DNA of 5,209 bases from Coriobacteriia bacterium (GTDB lineage: Bacteria; Actinomycetota; Coriobacteriia; Coriobacteriales; UBA8131): positions 1 through 5,209 of the forward strand of contig WQXX01000090.1 in assembly GCA_009781535.1 (NCBI GenBank), given 5' to 3'. A program made the translations under genes and the position numbers. The notes under the pieces were generated by a model that had not been told where the DNA came from, did no database searches, and was given only the letters and a program-made list of their open reading frames with translations. Positions 1-5,209 of the stretch are shown here, in pieces (position 1 is the first letter of the stretch; each line of letters opens with the position of its first letter).

Positions 1-10
1 CGGCAGCCGG

Positions 11-51
11 CCCAGACCTGACCCCATGTCGCCCCAGACCTGATCTGGGGC
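11..51. repeat. Two CCCAGACCTGA direct repeats, one within a small hairpin
   Basis: CCCAGACCTGA occurs at 11-21 and 33-43, a 22-base period. The second copy lies in an 8-bp stem, GCCCCAGA (31-38) with TCTGGGGC (44-51), around a CCTGA loop. The right arm could also pair with CCCAGA at 11-16, so two alternative hairpins are possible. No T-run follows, so it does not look like an intrinsic terminator. It may be a degenerate remnant of a mobile or REP-type repeat, which is inference. Confidence 0.45.
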
Positions 52-145
52 CTAGCAGTGGACTGGCATGCGGCATACGTGTGTCCGACAGAAAACCTGT
101 GTATCGGCATCGTAACAAACGCATTTTCAATCGAAAAAAGCATGT

Positions 146-173
146 GCTGCCGTCTATCACGATAGACGGCAGC
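146..173. repeat. 13-bp perfect inverted repeat (hairpin)
   Basis: GCTGCCGTCTATC (146-158) is the exact reverse complement of 161-173, with only two bases between, so a realistic hairpin is 12 bp with a CACG loop. There is no T-run on the + strand side. On the minus strand a T6 tract (A6 at 134-139) follows six bases after the stem, but no minus-strand gene lies to the right for it to terminate. Its right arm overlaps the 14-base repeat at 167-180, so it is better read as part of a palindromic repeat than as a terminator. Confidence 0.55.
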
Positions 174-258
174 CGGCCCAACCTACACCCATGAGTACAA
201 AAGTGCTGGTAGATTGCGTGTTTTGAAAAAGACTGCCGTTTGTCGCGATGGATAGGGC

Positions 259-287
259 TTGTTTACCGCAGATTCGCTGAACATAAT
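259..287 (+). promoter_or_regulatory. Candidate sigma-70-type promoter for the first surface protein gene
   Basis: TTGTTT (259-264) and CATAAT (282-287) are separated by 17 bases, the ideal vegetative spacing. The -10 matches consensus at five of six positions and the -35 keeps the key TTG. Transcription would start near 294, giving a leader of about 45 nt before the start codon at 338. A weak hairpin, ATTGC (303-307) with GCAAT (315-319), lies in that leader just before the ribosome binding site. The call rests on sequence alone. Confidence 0.4.
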
Positions 288-323
288 AAACCCATAAAAA
301 ATATTGCAGGGGTAGCAATTATT

Positions 324-331
324 AAAGGTGG
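324..331 (+). promoter_or_regulatory. Ribosome binding site for the first gene
   Basis: AAAGGTGG lies six bases before the ATG at 338. This close match to the anti-Shine-Dalgarno core at good spacing supports that ATG as the start. Confidence 0.7.
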
Positions 332-337
332 TGGAAG

Positions 338-2515
338 ATGAACGGTATAATCTATAAGGGTGCACACGCGACAAAGTCTCGCCTATCATTTTCGAAAGTA
401 AAGAAGTACGTCTTGATTTTGCTGGCGGTTTTGTTGATAGCTGGCATTTTTCCCGTGTATTCGCTTGTTGCGTTTGCTGACGATCCGTTAGGTCCGGATG
501 ATTCGCTGGATCAGACCGATCCGACGGAAGACAGCTATGTCGTGACCATTAAGACCGGCATAGGTTCAAACGACTCCGACAGGGTTTATGCGGATGTGCC
601 CGCTGGCACGTTACTCGGCGAGATTGCAGGCTTTAGCTCCGCCTCTCCTGCCGCGAAGAGCCCTGGTTGGAAGTTTGCTGGTTGGGATGCTCCGATGAAC
701 CTCGCTATGGAGATCAATGACGACGTCACCATCGAAGCTCTATGGGAGCCCGTGGTGCATGCAGAAATCATTCAGCCTGACAAAAAGGAAATGCATTATT
801 ACTTTGAGGACCTGAAGGTTGTGATTACCCACAGTGGCACAGGTAAAAATATGGTATTCCACTACGTTGCTTATCTGAATGGAACACAGGTTGACAAAGG
901 AGATGCGGACGTACAGGATCCTGGGACAGGCTTGAACAAACTAACGGTGCATACCATTGATTACACAATTACCATCTCTTTATATATCCAAGGCAATGAA
1001 TTCGATGGTATTGGCAGCTCATCAGATACAAAGCCGTCGTATTCGGTTGCATTTGTCCCAGGCTTATATGGAGATTTTGCTCCAACTACCTACTCAGGGC
1101 TCTTGGATGGTTCTAATATGCCAGCTGCACCGGAACCGATTGCTCAAAGCGGCTGGAAGTTCAGTGGTTGGAAGAATGTCACGACTGGTGAGATTGTTGC
1201 TCCCGACGAGGCTCTGCCGAGCTATGTTACCGGCGATGTAACATATGAAGCCCAATGGGTCGAGAATGTTTTTGTTGTAACGTTTGACATCCTTAACGGC
1301 ACATGGGCAGACGGGACGAGTGCGACAATCACGGCGACCTTTGCATCCGGCGGTATATTCCCGGATGCCCCAGAAGGCATGATTCCGCTTGCCGCCTACA
1401 GCAACTGCACAGGGGCATGGAATGTTGCGCTGGCGGAATGGCCGGCAGCGGTAGCCGAAGACGCAACGTACACCTTCAGTTATGACGTCATCAATACCTA
1501 CACGGTCAGCTTTACGCCTGGCACGCAGGGCGCCTTTGAGCCCGTGCTCTTTGCCGACATCGAACACGGGTCCCCGACTCCTGCCGCTCCAGCCATTACC
1601 GGTAACGCAGGTTATGCCTTTACCGGTTGGTCGCCCGCATTTGCCGGCACGGTTACCAACAACGCTATCTATGTGGCGCAATGGGTGGTTGTTCCTCCCA
1701 CGACTGCCGGCTACATCGTTAACCATCGCAATGCGTCAACCGATGAGCTGCTTGTCATTGAGACCCAAACTGGCACCATCGGCACAACCGCAACGGCCGA
1801 ACCTCAAACGATTGAGAACTTCACGTACGATGCTGACTTTGCAGGCACGTTGCTCAGCGGCGCTATCGAGGCAGACGGCAGCCTTGTCCTGACCTTGTAC
1901 TACACACCAGTTGTAACGATTCCGCTTGATGAGACGCCGCCGGCTCCGCCTGTTGTGCCCCCGACAACTCCGCCCTTTGAAACCCTGACGACTCCGCCTC
2001 CGGTTGACCTTGTTGATACTGATACCTTAACGACCCCGCCTCCGGTTGAGCTTGTTGACTACAGCACTCCAACTACCCAGCATCCGGCTGAACTTGTTGA
2101 CTACAATATCGCGACGACCAACTTTACCGAATGGGCGCTCGCCAACCTGATCCTTGCTGTGCTGGGTATCTTTGCAGCCATAGTCATGCTCATCGCCTTC
2201 ATCTCCAGGCGCAAGCAGGAAGAGATAACCGAGGACGACTATCTGCTGGCAGAAAACGATTACATTCGGGCCGAGCAGAAGCTTCGCAAGCGCATGGTCT
2301 GGTGTACCGCCAGTGTTATCGTTGGCGTCATCGCAATCGTGTTCTTCATCCTGACCGAAGACATCACCGCCCCGATGACCCTGGTTGACAGCTGGACCAT
2401 CTGGCAAGTAGCGGTCTTCGCAATCCAGATCGCCTTCACGGTTCTTGCTCTCAATGGGAAGAAAGAAGACGTGGAGACCTACATCGATACGGTCAGCTTC
2501 TCGGAGTTGTACTAA
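338..2515 (+). CDS. InlB B-repeat surface protein with a three-helix C-terminal membrane anchor
   Basis: This is a complete 725-residue secreted, membrane-anchored surface protein. Residues 1-47 form a Sec signal peptide: basic n-region to K23, hydrophobic core 24-40, cleavage expected after A45-F46-A47. GW-type beta repeats of the Listeria-Bacteroides class follow at about 67-138 (KFAGW), 235-308 (KFSGW) and 386-450 (AFTGW), each ending in a W-containing strand such as EALW, EAQW or VAQW. Residues 139-231 are a beta-rich domain without the GW motif, in AT-richer DNA. Residues 311-385 look like a divergent module (NGTWADGT, then GAWNV and TYTFSYD). Residues 457-523 resemble a MucBP-like module ending DGSLVLTLYYT. 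A proline/threonine stalk (530-592) holds three 14-residue repeats. Three predicted helices follow, at about 599-622, 654-672 and 686-705, with a charged loop (RRKQ...LRKR) that the positive-inside rule puts in the cytoplasm. There is no LPXTG. Adhesion or surface contact is inferred; the ligand is unknown. The start is supported by the strong ribosome binding site. Confidence 0.88.
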   Translation: MNGIIYKGAHATKSRLSFSKVKKYVLILLAVLLIAGIFPVYSLVAFADDPLGPDDSLDQTDPTEDSYVVTIKTGIGSNDSDRVYADVPAGTLLGEIAGFSSASPAAKSPGWKFAGWDAPMNLAMEINDDVTIEALWEPVVHAEIIQPDKKEMHYYFEDLKVVITHSGTGKNMVFHYVAYLNGTQVDKGDADVQDPGTGLNKLTVHTIDYTITISLYIQGNEFDGIGSSSDTKPSYSVAFVPGLYGDFAPTTYSGLLDGSNMPAAPEPIAQSGWKFSGWKNVTTGEIVAPDEALPSYVTGDVTYEAQWVENVFVVTFDILNGTWADGTSATITATFASGGIFPDAPEGMIPLAAYSNCTGAWNVALAEWPAAVAEDATYTFSYDVINTYTVSFTPGTQGAFEPVLFADIEHGSPTPAAPAITGNAGYAFTGWSPAFAGTVTNNAIYVAQWVVVPPTTAGYIVNHRNASTDELLVIETQTGTIGTTATAEPQTIENFTYDADFAGTLLSGAIEADGSLVLTLYYTPVVTIPLDETPPAPPVVPPTTPPFETLTTPPPVDLVDTDTLTTPPPVELVDYSTPTTQHPAELVDYNIATTNFTEWALANLILAVLGIFAAIVMLIAFISRRKQEEITEDDYLLAENDYIRAEQKLRKRMVWCTASVIVGVIAIVFFILTEDITAPMTLVDSWTIWQVAVFAIQIAFTVLALNGKKEDVETYIDTVSFSELY
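1988..2113 (+). repeat. Three 42-bp tandem repeats encoding the proline-rich stalk
   Basis: Units lie at 1988-2029, 2030-2071 and 2072-2113 and encode TTPPPVDLVDTDTL, TTPPPVELVDYSTP and TTQHPAELVDYNIA. A further unit appears to begin with ACGACC at 2114 but runs straight into the membrane anchor. The first two units are very similar in DNA, while the third has drifted (PPP replaced by QHP). The exact in-frame 14-codon period points to slippage or unequal recombination. The segment forms an extended spacer between the repeat modules and the membrane. Confidence 0.85.
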
Positions 2516-2537
2516 TACCAACAGAACCGTCGTTTTT

Positions 2538-2630
2538 CAGGTATGAGTCTGGTACGTGTGGTGGTGGGGAAAACCGGCAGCCGGCGCCAGTGGCGCCGGC
2601 TGCCGGTTATAGACACACCCGGAATACCTG
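2538..2630. repeat. Nested palindromic element of about 93 nt
   Basis: CAGGTAT (2538-2544) pairs with ATACCTG (2624-2630), enclosing the perfect 17-bp GC-rich hairpin at 2572-2608. The arms between are imperfect (G/T-rich on the left, ACACACCC on the right). The whole unit could fold as one long interrupted hairpin, as palindromic extragenic repeats and very small MITE-like elements do. The inner hairpin carries two inverted copies of the 11-base core also present at 1-11 and 167-177. I see no transposase and no clear target-site duplication. Confidence 0.4.
2572..2608 (+). terminator. Very strong GC-rich hairpin downstream of the first gene, terminator-like
   Basis: The left arm AACCGGCAGCCGGCGCC (2572-2588) is perfectly complementary to 2592-2608 across an AGT loop: 17 bp, nearly all G:C. 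It lies 56 bases after the stop codon at 2513-2515, where a transcript end would be expected. The + strand continues with TATAGACAC, so a proper U-tract is missing. It may act as a weak terminator or as a 3' end stabiliser, or simply be a palindromic repeat. The structure is certain, the function is not. Confidence 0.5.
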
Positions 2631-2711
2631 CGAATTTGGTAAAAATTAGGTAACAGTTCGCAATTTTGCCCCAAAAAGAGGGCTACTCACAAAATTTCAT
2701 AAGAAAAGCTA

Positions 2712-2739
2712 TTTACTATCGAACACTTTGTGCTATATT
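2712..2739 (+). promoter_or_regulatory. Candidate extended -10 promoter for the second surface protein gene
   Basis: TTTACT (2712-2717) and TATATT (2734-2739) are 16 bases apart, and a TG at 2731-2732 supplies the extended -10 motif (TGCTATATT). The surrounding DNA is AT-rich compared with the genes. The start would be near 2746, giving a leader of about 218 nt, unusually long and containing the terminator-like hairpin at 2763-2800. The first gene's candidate promoter also has a TTTACC nearby (262-267), though at the wrong spacing. Confidence 0.45.
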
Positions 2740-2762
2740 TGCTGACACATTCTTAGTTTGGG

Positions 2763-2800
2763 GGCTTGCTCTAGTGTATGGAGCAGCCTGTTTTGTTTCT
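2763..2800 (+). terminator. Intrinsic terminator-like hairpin in the leader of the second gene (possible attenuator)
   Basis: GGCT-T-GCTC (2763-2771, one bulged T) pairs with GAGCAGCC (2781-2788), with a further T:G pair and an AGTGTAT loop. The stem is followed directly by TGTTTTGTTTCT (2789-2800), a T-rich tail on the + strand. That is the form of a rho-independent terminator. It lies only about 17-20 nt after the predicted start of transcription, so it would either end a very short leader RNA (attenuation) or end read-through from the first gene. Which of these holds depends on where transcription really starts. Confidence 0.5.
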
Positions 2801-2954
2801 AAGCTTGTATCAGCGTCACGTTTGTTGTACCGCACGACCCGTTAGAGTAGAAAGGCTTCTCGAAAGCATTCACAATTAAAGACTTGTTCAAAACGTACAA
2901 ACAGTAGATGGTTTCACCAGAAACGTACCAGTTGCGAAAGCAAAAACAGAAAGC
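2801..2954 (+). other. Leader region before the second gene, no recognised RNA element
   Basis: No gene with a ribosome binding site is visible here. I recognise no riboswitch class; in particular I do not see the conserved c-di-GMP-I pattern. The region has paired short repeats: AAACGTAC at 2891-2898 and 2921-2928 (30-base period), and CGAAAGCA at 2861-2868 and 2935-2942. A small hairpin, GTTTC (2911-2915) with GAAAC (2920-2924), has an ACCA loop. A 19-codon frame starting at 2908 ends with TGA at 2965-2967, overlapping the ATG at 2964, but has no ribosome binding site. Confidence 0.4.
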
Positions 2955-2959
2955 GGTGG
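2955..2959 (+). promoter_or_regulatory. Probable ribosome binding site for the second gene
   Basis: GGTGG, within AAGCGGTGGG, lies four bases before the ATG at 2964. It is closer and weaker than the site of the first gene. The only nearby alternative start, the ATG at 3021 (residue 20), has no purine-rich site in front and would remove most of the signal peptide n-region, so 2964 is preferred. Confidence 0.5.
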
Positions 2960-2963
2960 GATT

Positions 2964-5209
2964 ATGACAGTTTTTCAGTCTACTGAAACATGCCAGTGTA
3001 CGAGTCGCCCCTCAGCAACAATGCGGGCAAAGCTCTTATCGGTATTGTTGGTGTTCATATTGGCAGCAGGGTTGCTCCCGGTGTGTACACTAGTAGCATT
3101 TGCAAATGACGGCGATAATGCAAGCCGTCTAGCCGACAACGAATCTGACCTCACAGTCAGTGATGAGCCAGACCCCTTCGTTATGAATTATTACATCGAA
3201 GGTATTGGTCTTCATGCCACGTATCCTGTGGATGAGAATGGCTTGGCGTATAAGCTCCCCATGTTCATGATGTATTATCCGGAGAAGGCGACAGTCTTCC
3301 TCGGTTGGTATACCGCTGAGTCGGGAGGTCTGCCCTTCGATTTCTCCGTGCCTTTGACCGAAGACGTCGACGTCTATGCCCAATTCGAGATGACCTATCT
3401 TATCAAGTATAAAAGTGTCGAGGGTGGGATAGGCGACCAGTATGTCATCGACACCAAGGTGTTGGAGCACGGGCAGCCCATCCCTCAGACTGAGCATGCA
3501 AGCGAGTTGCTTGCGCCGAGTGGCATGGAAGCCGCGCACATCGCGTATTGGTACAAAGAAGGCGACGCGACCAAGACATTCTTTGCCTTTGGCACAGCCG
3601 CCGTCGGTGACGTAACGTTGGTTCCTCTTTGGAGCAACTCGTATTGGGTCTATTTTGAGTCCGAAGGCAGCGCGGTAGATCCTCAGGTGATAGAAACCGG
3701 AAAACCAGCGGCGAATCCGGATGATCCCGTCCGCATCGGATTTACCTTCCGTGGCTGGACGCTTGATCCTCAAAAAGACCCCTCAACGAGCGAGCCCTAT
3801 AATTTCAGCACCCCCATAACCGACGACATCATCTTGTATGCGATGTGGACGGGCAACGATAACATCCCGTACACCGTTGCGATCTGGATGGAAAAGCCAC
3901 GTCTTGGCACCGACTACACGCCAAGTTATACCGATCCGTCCAAATCAAGCCCCTTTGCTGACTATAACTATGTGCTCTCGGTGACCCTGACGGGTACGGC
4001 GGGCTCTCAAACGAATGTCAACCCGACGGACGCAGGCAGCGTCTGGCCGGAAGATATCTCAGGCCTCTTTACTTCCGATCCGCTCCTGAAATATGCCCAG
4101 TATCAGGGTACGATCAACAAAACGATCGCGGGCAACGGCTCGACGGTCATCAATGTGTTCACCTCGCGCAAGGTATACACGTGGGAATTCAATCCCGGTT
4201 CTGCAGACACCTATAACACCCAGAACCGGATCCGCATCGGCGAGACCATCTACGACGCCGGCAATCCGTATATCATGACGGCAAAATACGAAGACGACAT
4301 CTCCACGACATTCCCCATTCCCAACCAGACAAGCATCATTTTCGAGAGCAGAACGCTGCTGTATGGCTTTGGCCCGTGGTCGCTGTGGACCCCGTCGACG
4401 AATTTCTTTGCTTGGACAAATGACGGGCGCGGGATAATCGAGACCATGTCCTGGCAAAGCCGCAGGAGCGTCGTGGATTCGACCTTCCTGTCGTCAACCG
4501 GCAACGGGCCGACGAGGGCCTTTTCTGTGGAGCTGACGTTTTCTGGCAAGGAAGAGTTCAGGTACTTTGTCGAGTGGATCGACGGCATTGGCCTCGTCGG
4601 CCCGACCATCACGCTCGGCACGGATGAGGATGCAAAGACCTATGTCGAGATGACGGAATACCGCCAGCCGCTCGTTATCGACGGCACCTTCCAAAAGAAG
4701 ATCACCGGGCTTATCGCATTAAACGATGGCAGTCCGCAACTCTGGTATACCGATGCGGACGGGACTGCTTTTTCAAATGTGGGGGAAGACGGGTTGGCGC
4801 CCTTCAAGGCATTCTTCTATGACCGTATGGTCTACCCGCTGACCTTCATGGCAAACCGTCCCGACGGTGCTACCGATGATGCTGTGGATATGCCCGATGA
4901 CAGGGTTGTGAAGTTCGGCGCCCTGGTGGGCAACCCGCCAGCGGCAGAACCAAGCATGGACGGGTATCTGTTCATGGGCTGGTACAAGGATGCCGATGGC
5001 AAAGAAGCCTTCGATTTTTCTGTCACCATGCCCAACGGCCCTCTTGCGGCATATGCCAAATGGAAGCCGAACGACTTCACCCTCACGTATTACGACTCAT
5101 TGAGCGCCACCGCGCTGCCAATAGATGATTTTGGTGGTTTTGAGAACTTCCAGCCTGTCGGCAAGGGTTTGCCAGTCGATTTTGATGACGCTCCCTACCA
5201 ACCTGGCGA
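2964..5209 (+). CDS. Large InlB B-repeat surface protein, N-terminal 748 residues (3' end beyond window)
   Basis: The frame is open from the ATG at 2964 to the right edge, so the C-terminus and anchor are not seen. Residues 1-47 form a Sec signal peptide (R21, K23; hydrophobic core from about 24; cleavage expected after A45-F46-A47), parallel to the upstream protein. GW-type beta repeats lie at about 74-142 (FLGWYTAES), 228-297 (FRGWTLDP, ending LYAMW) and 625-701 (FMGWYKDADG, ending YAKW). A related module without the GW at 144-225 ends VPLW. Residues 302-409 form a module starting YTVAIWMEKP and ending AGNGSTVINVF-TSRKVYTWEF, a pattern I associate with very large repeat-rich surface proteins of gut bacteria. 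Residues 410-622 are beta-rich with many aromatics (AKYEDDI, GPWSLW, EYRQP, KKITG, FFYDRMVYPLTF) and appear to continue that family. C41 follows LPV, which does not fit a lipobox. Adhesion is inferred; ligand unknown. It is probably a diverged paralogue of the upstream gene, transcribed separately. Confidence 0.85.
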   Translation, partial: MTVFQSTETCQCTSRPSATMRAKLLSVLLVFILAAGLLPVCTLVAFANDGDNASRLADNESDLTVSDEPDPFVMNYYIEGIGLHATYPVDENGLAYKLPMFMMYYPEKATVFLGWYTAESGGLPFDFSVPLTEDVDVYAQFEMTYLIKYKSVEGGIGDQYVIDTKVLEHGQPIPQTEHASELLAPSGMEAAHIAYWYKEGDATKTFFAFGTAAVGDVTLVPLWSNSYWVYFESEGSAVDPQVIETGKPAANPDDPVRIGFTFRGWTLDPQKDPSTSEPYNFSTPITDDIILYAMWTGNDNIPYTVAIWMEKPRLGTDYTPSYTDPSKSSPFADYNYVLSVTLTGTAGSQTNVNPTDAGSVWPEDISGLFTSDPLLKYAQYQGTINKTIAGNGSTVINVFTSRKVYTWEFNPGSADTYNTQNRIRIGETIYDAGNPYIMTAKYEDDISTTFPIPNQTSIIFESRTLLYGFGPWSLWTPSTNFFAWTNDGRGIIETMSWQSRRSVVDSTFLSSTGNGPTRAFSVELTFSGKEEFRYFVEWIDGIGLVGPTITLGTDEDAKTYVEMTEYRQPLVIDGTFQKKITGLIALNDGSPQLWYTDADGTAFSNVGEDGLAPFKAFFYDRMVYPLTFMANRPDGATDDAVDMPDDRVVKFGALVGNPPAAEPSMDGYLFMGWYKDADGKEAFDFSVTMPNGPLAAYAKWKPNDFTLTYYDSLSATALPIDDFGGFENFQPVGKGLPVDFDDAPYQPG

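Larger units (their letters stand above)
1..180. repeat. 14-base direct repeat, copies at 1-14 and 167-180
   Basis: CGGCAGCCGGCCCA occurs exactly at 1-14 and again at 167-180. Similarity continues loosely after each copy (ACCT followed by a C-rich run). The first 11 bases, CGGCAGCCGGC, recur twice more in the palindrome at 2575-2605, once in each orientation. In the copy at 167-180 the CGGCAGC part forms the right arm of a hairpin. The window edge cuts the left side of the first copy, so any hairpin there is not visible. This suggests a dispersed extragenic palindromic repeat, but a repeat family can only be proven genome-wide. Confidence 0.55.
1..258. other. Gene-free left flank with short repeats and hairpins
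   Basis: I see no supportable gene here on either strand. The stretch carries a 14-base direct repeat (1-14 and 167-180), an 11-base direct repeat with a small hairpin (11-51) and a 13-bp hairpin (146-173), all listed separately. Positions 52-133 show nothing I can name. A minus-strand frame over 183-389 runs through the start of the downstream gene and its ribosome binding site, so I treat it as chance. Confidence 0.6.

Noticed and set aside
183..389. Minus-strand frame of 68 codons
   Set aside because: It covers the promoter, ribosome binding site and first codons of the + strand gene, and has no recognisable features or convincing start signal.
1094..1726. Minus-strand frame of 210 codons opposite the first gene
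   Set aside because: It is antisense to clear repeat modules of the + strand protein; its Arg/Gly/Cys-rich translation has no domain and is typical of a shadow frame.
1988..2113. CRISPR-like array
   Set aside because: The 42-bp units are contiguous with no spacers and encode an in-frame protein stalk.
2027..2521. Minus-strand frame of 164 codons over the stalk and anchor
   Set aside because: It is the complement of a well-supported membrane anchor; its charged, low-quality translation has no family resemblance.
2778..2879. 33-codon + strand frame starting inside the terminator-like hairpin
   Set aside because: There is no ribosome binding site, the start lies in the hairpin loop/stem, and the peptide has no features.
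2801..2963. Riboswitch such as c-di-GMP-I before a surface protein gene
   Set aside because: I could not find the conserved core or pairing pattern of any riboswitch class I know, so only an unassigned leader is reported.
3075..3086. Possible lipobox at LLPVC in the second protein
   Set aside because: The residues before C41 (L-P-V) do not fit the usual small residues at -1 and -2, and a good signal peptidase I site (A-F-A) follows six residues later.
3129..3773. Minus-strand frame of 214 codons opposite the second gene
   Set aside because: The + strand frame here encodes signal-peptide-proximal B-repeats with strong family patterns, so the reverse frame is a shadow.
4059..4621. Overlapping minus-strand frames opposite the second gene
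   Set aside because: They lie antisense to coding sequence that is open and patterned throughout, and do not resemble proteins.

Overview
The window looks like part of a cell-surface protein locus from a Gram-positive-type bacterium of about 50-55% GC. It holds two large codirectional genes on the + strand, each encoding a secreted protein with a Sec signal peptide followed by InlB B-repeat / Listeria-Bacteroides (Flg_new type) beta modules. Proteins of this build are common in gut Coriobacteriia (Eggerthellaceae and relatives) and gut Bacillota. The taxonomic guess rests on protein style alone and is only moderate.

Layout. Positions 1-337 are gene-free and contain short direct repeats, two hairpins and a plausible promoter (259-287) and ribosome binding site (324-331) for the first gene. 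Positions 338-2515 are a complete 725-residue surface protein: signal peptide, GW-type beta repeats, an AT-rich domain without that motif, a MucBP-like module, a proline-rich stalk built on three 42-bp tandem units, and a three-helix membrane anchor at the C-terminus instead of an LPXTG sorting signal. Positions 2516-2963 are a 448-nt intergenic region with a very strong GC-rich hairpin (2572-2608) inside a larger nested palindrome, an extended -10 promoter (2712-2739), a terminator-like hairpin with a T-rich tail just downstream (2763-2800), and about 160 nt of leader. Positions 2964-5209 are the first 748 residues of a second, larger surface protein that runs off the right edge.

The two proteins share a signal peptide of the same length and style (cleavage expected after residue 47, at A-F-A, in both) and the same repeat class, so they look like tandem diverged paralogues. 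Each seems to have its own promoter, so they are probably two transcripts rather than an operon. A role in adhesion, matrix or mucus contact, or surface decoration is an inference from the domain class. No enzyme, toxin, defence or regulatory protein gene is visible.

The points most worth a second look are: an 11-base core (CGGCAGCCGGC) that occurs four times in the non-coding DNA, mostly within hairpins, like a REP-type repeat; the promoter-terminator-leader arrangement before the second gene, which could be an attenuator; the three-helix anchor; the 42-bp stalk repeats; and the AT-rich unassigned domain in the first protein. I do not see clear evidence of an entirely new biological system.
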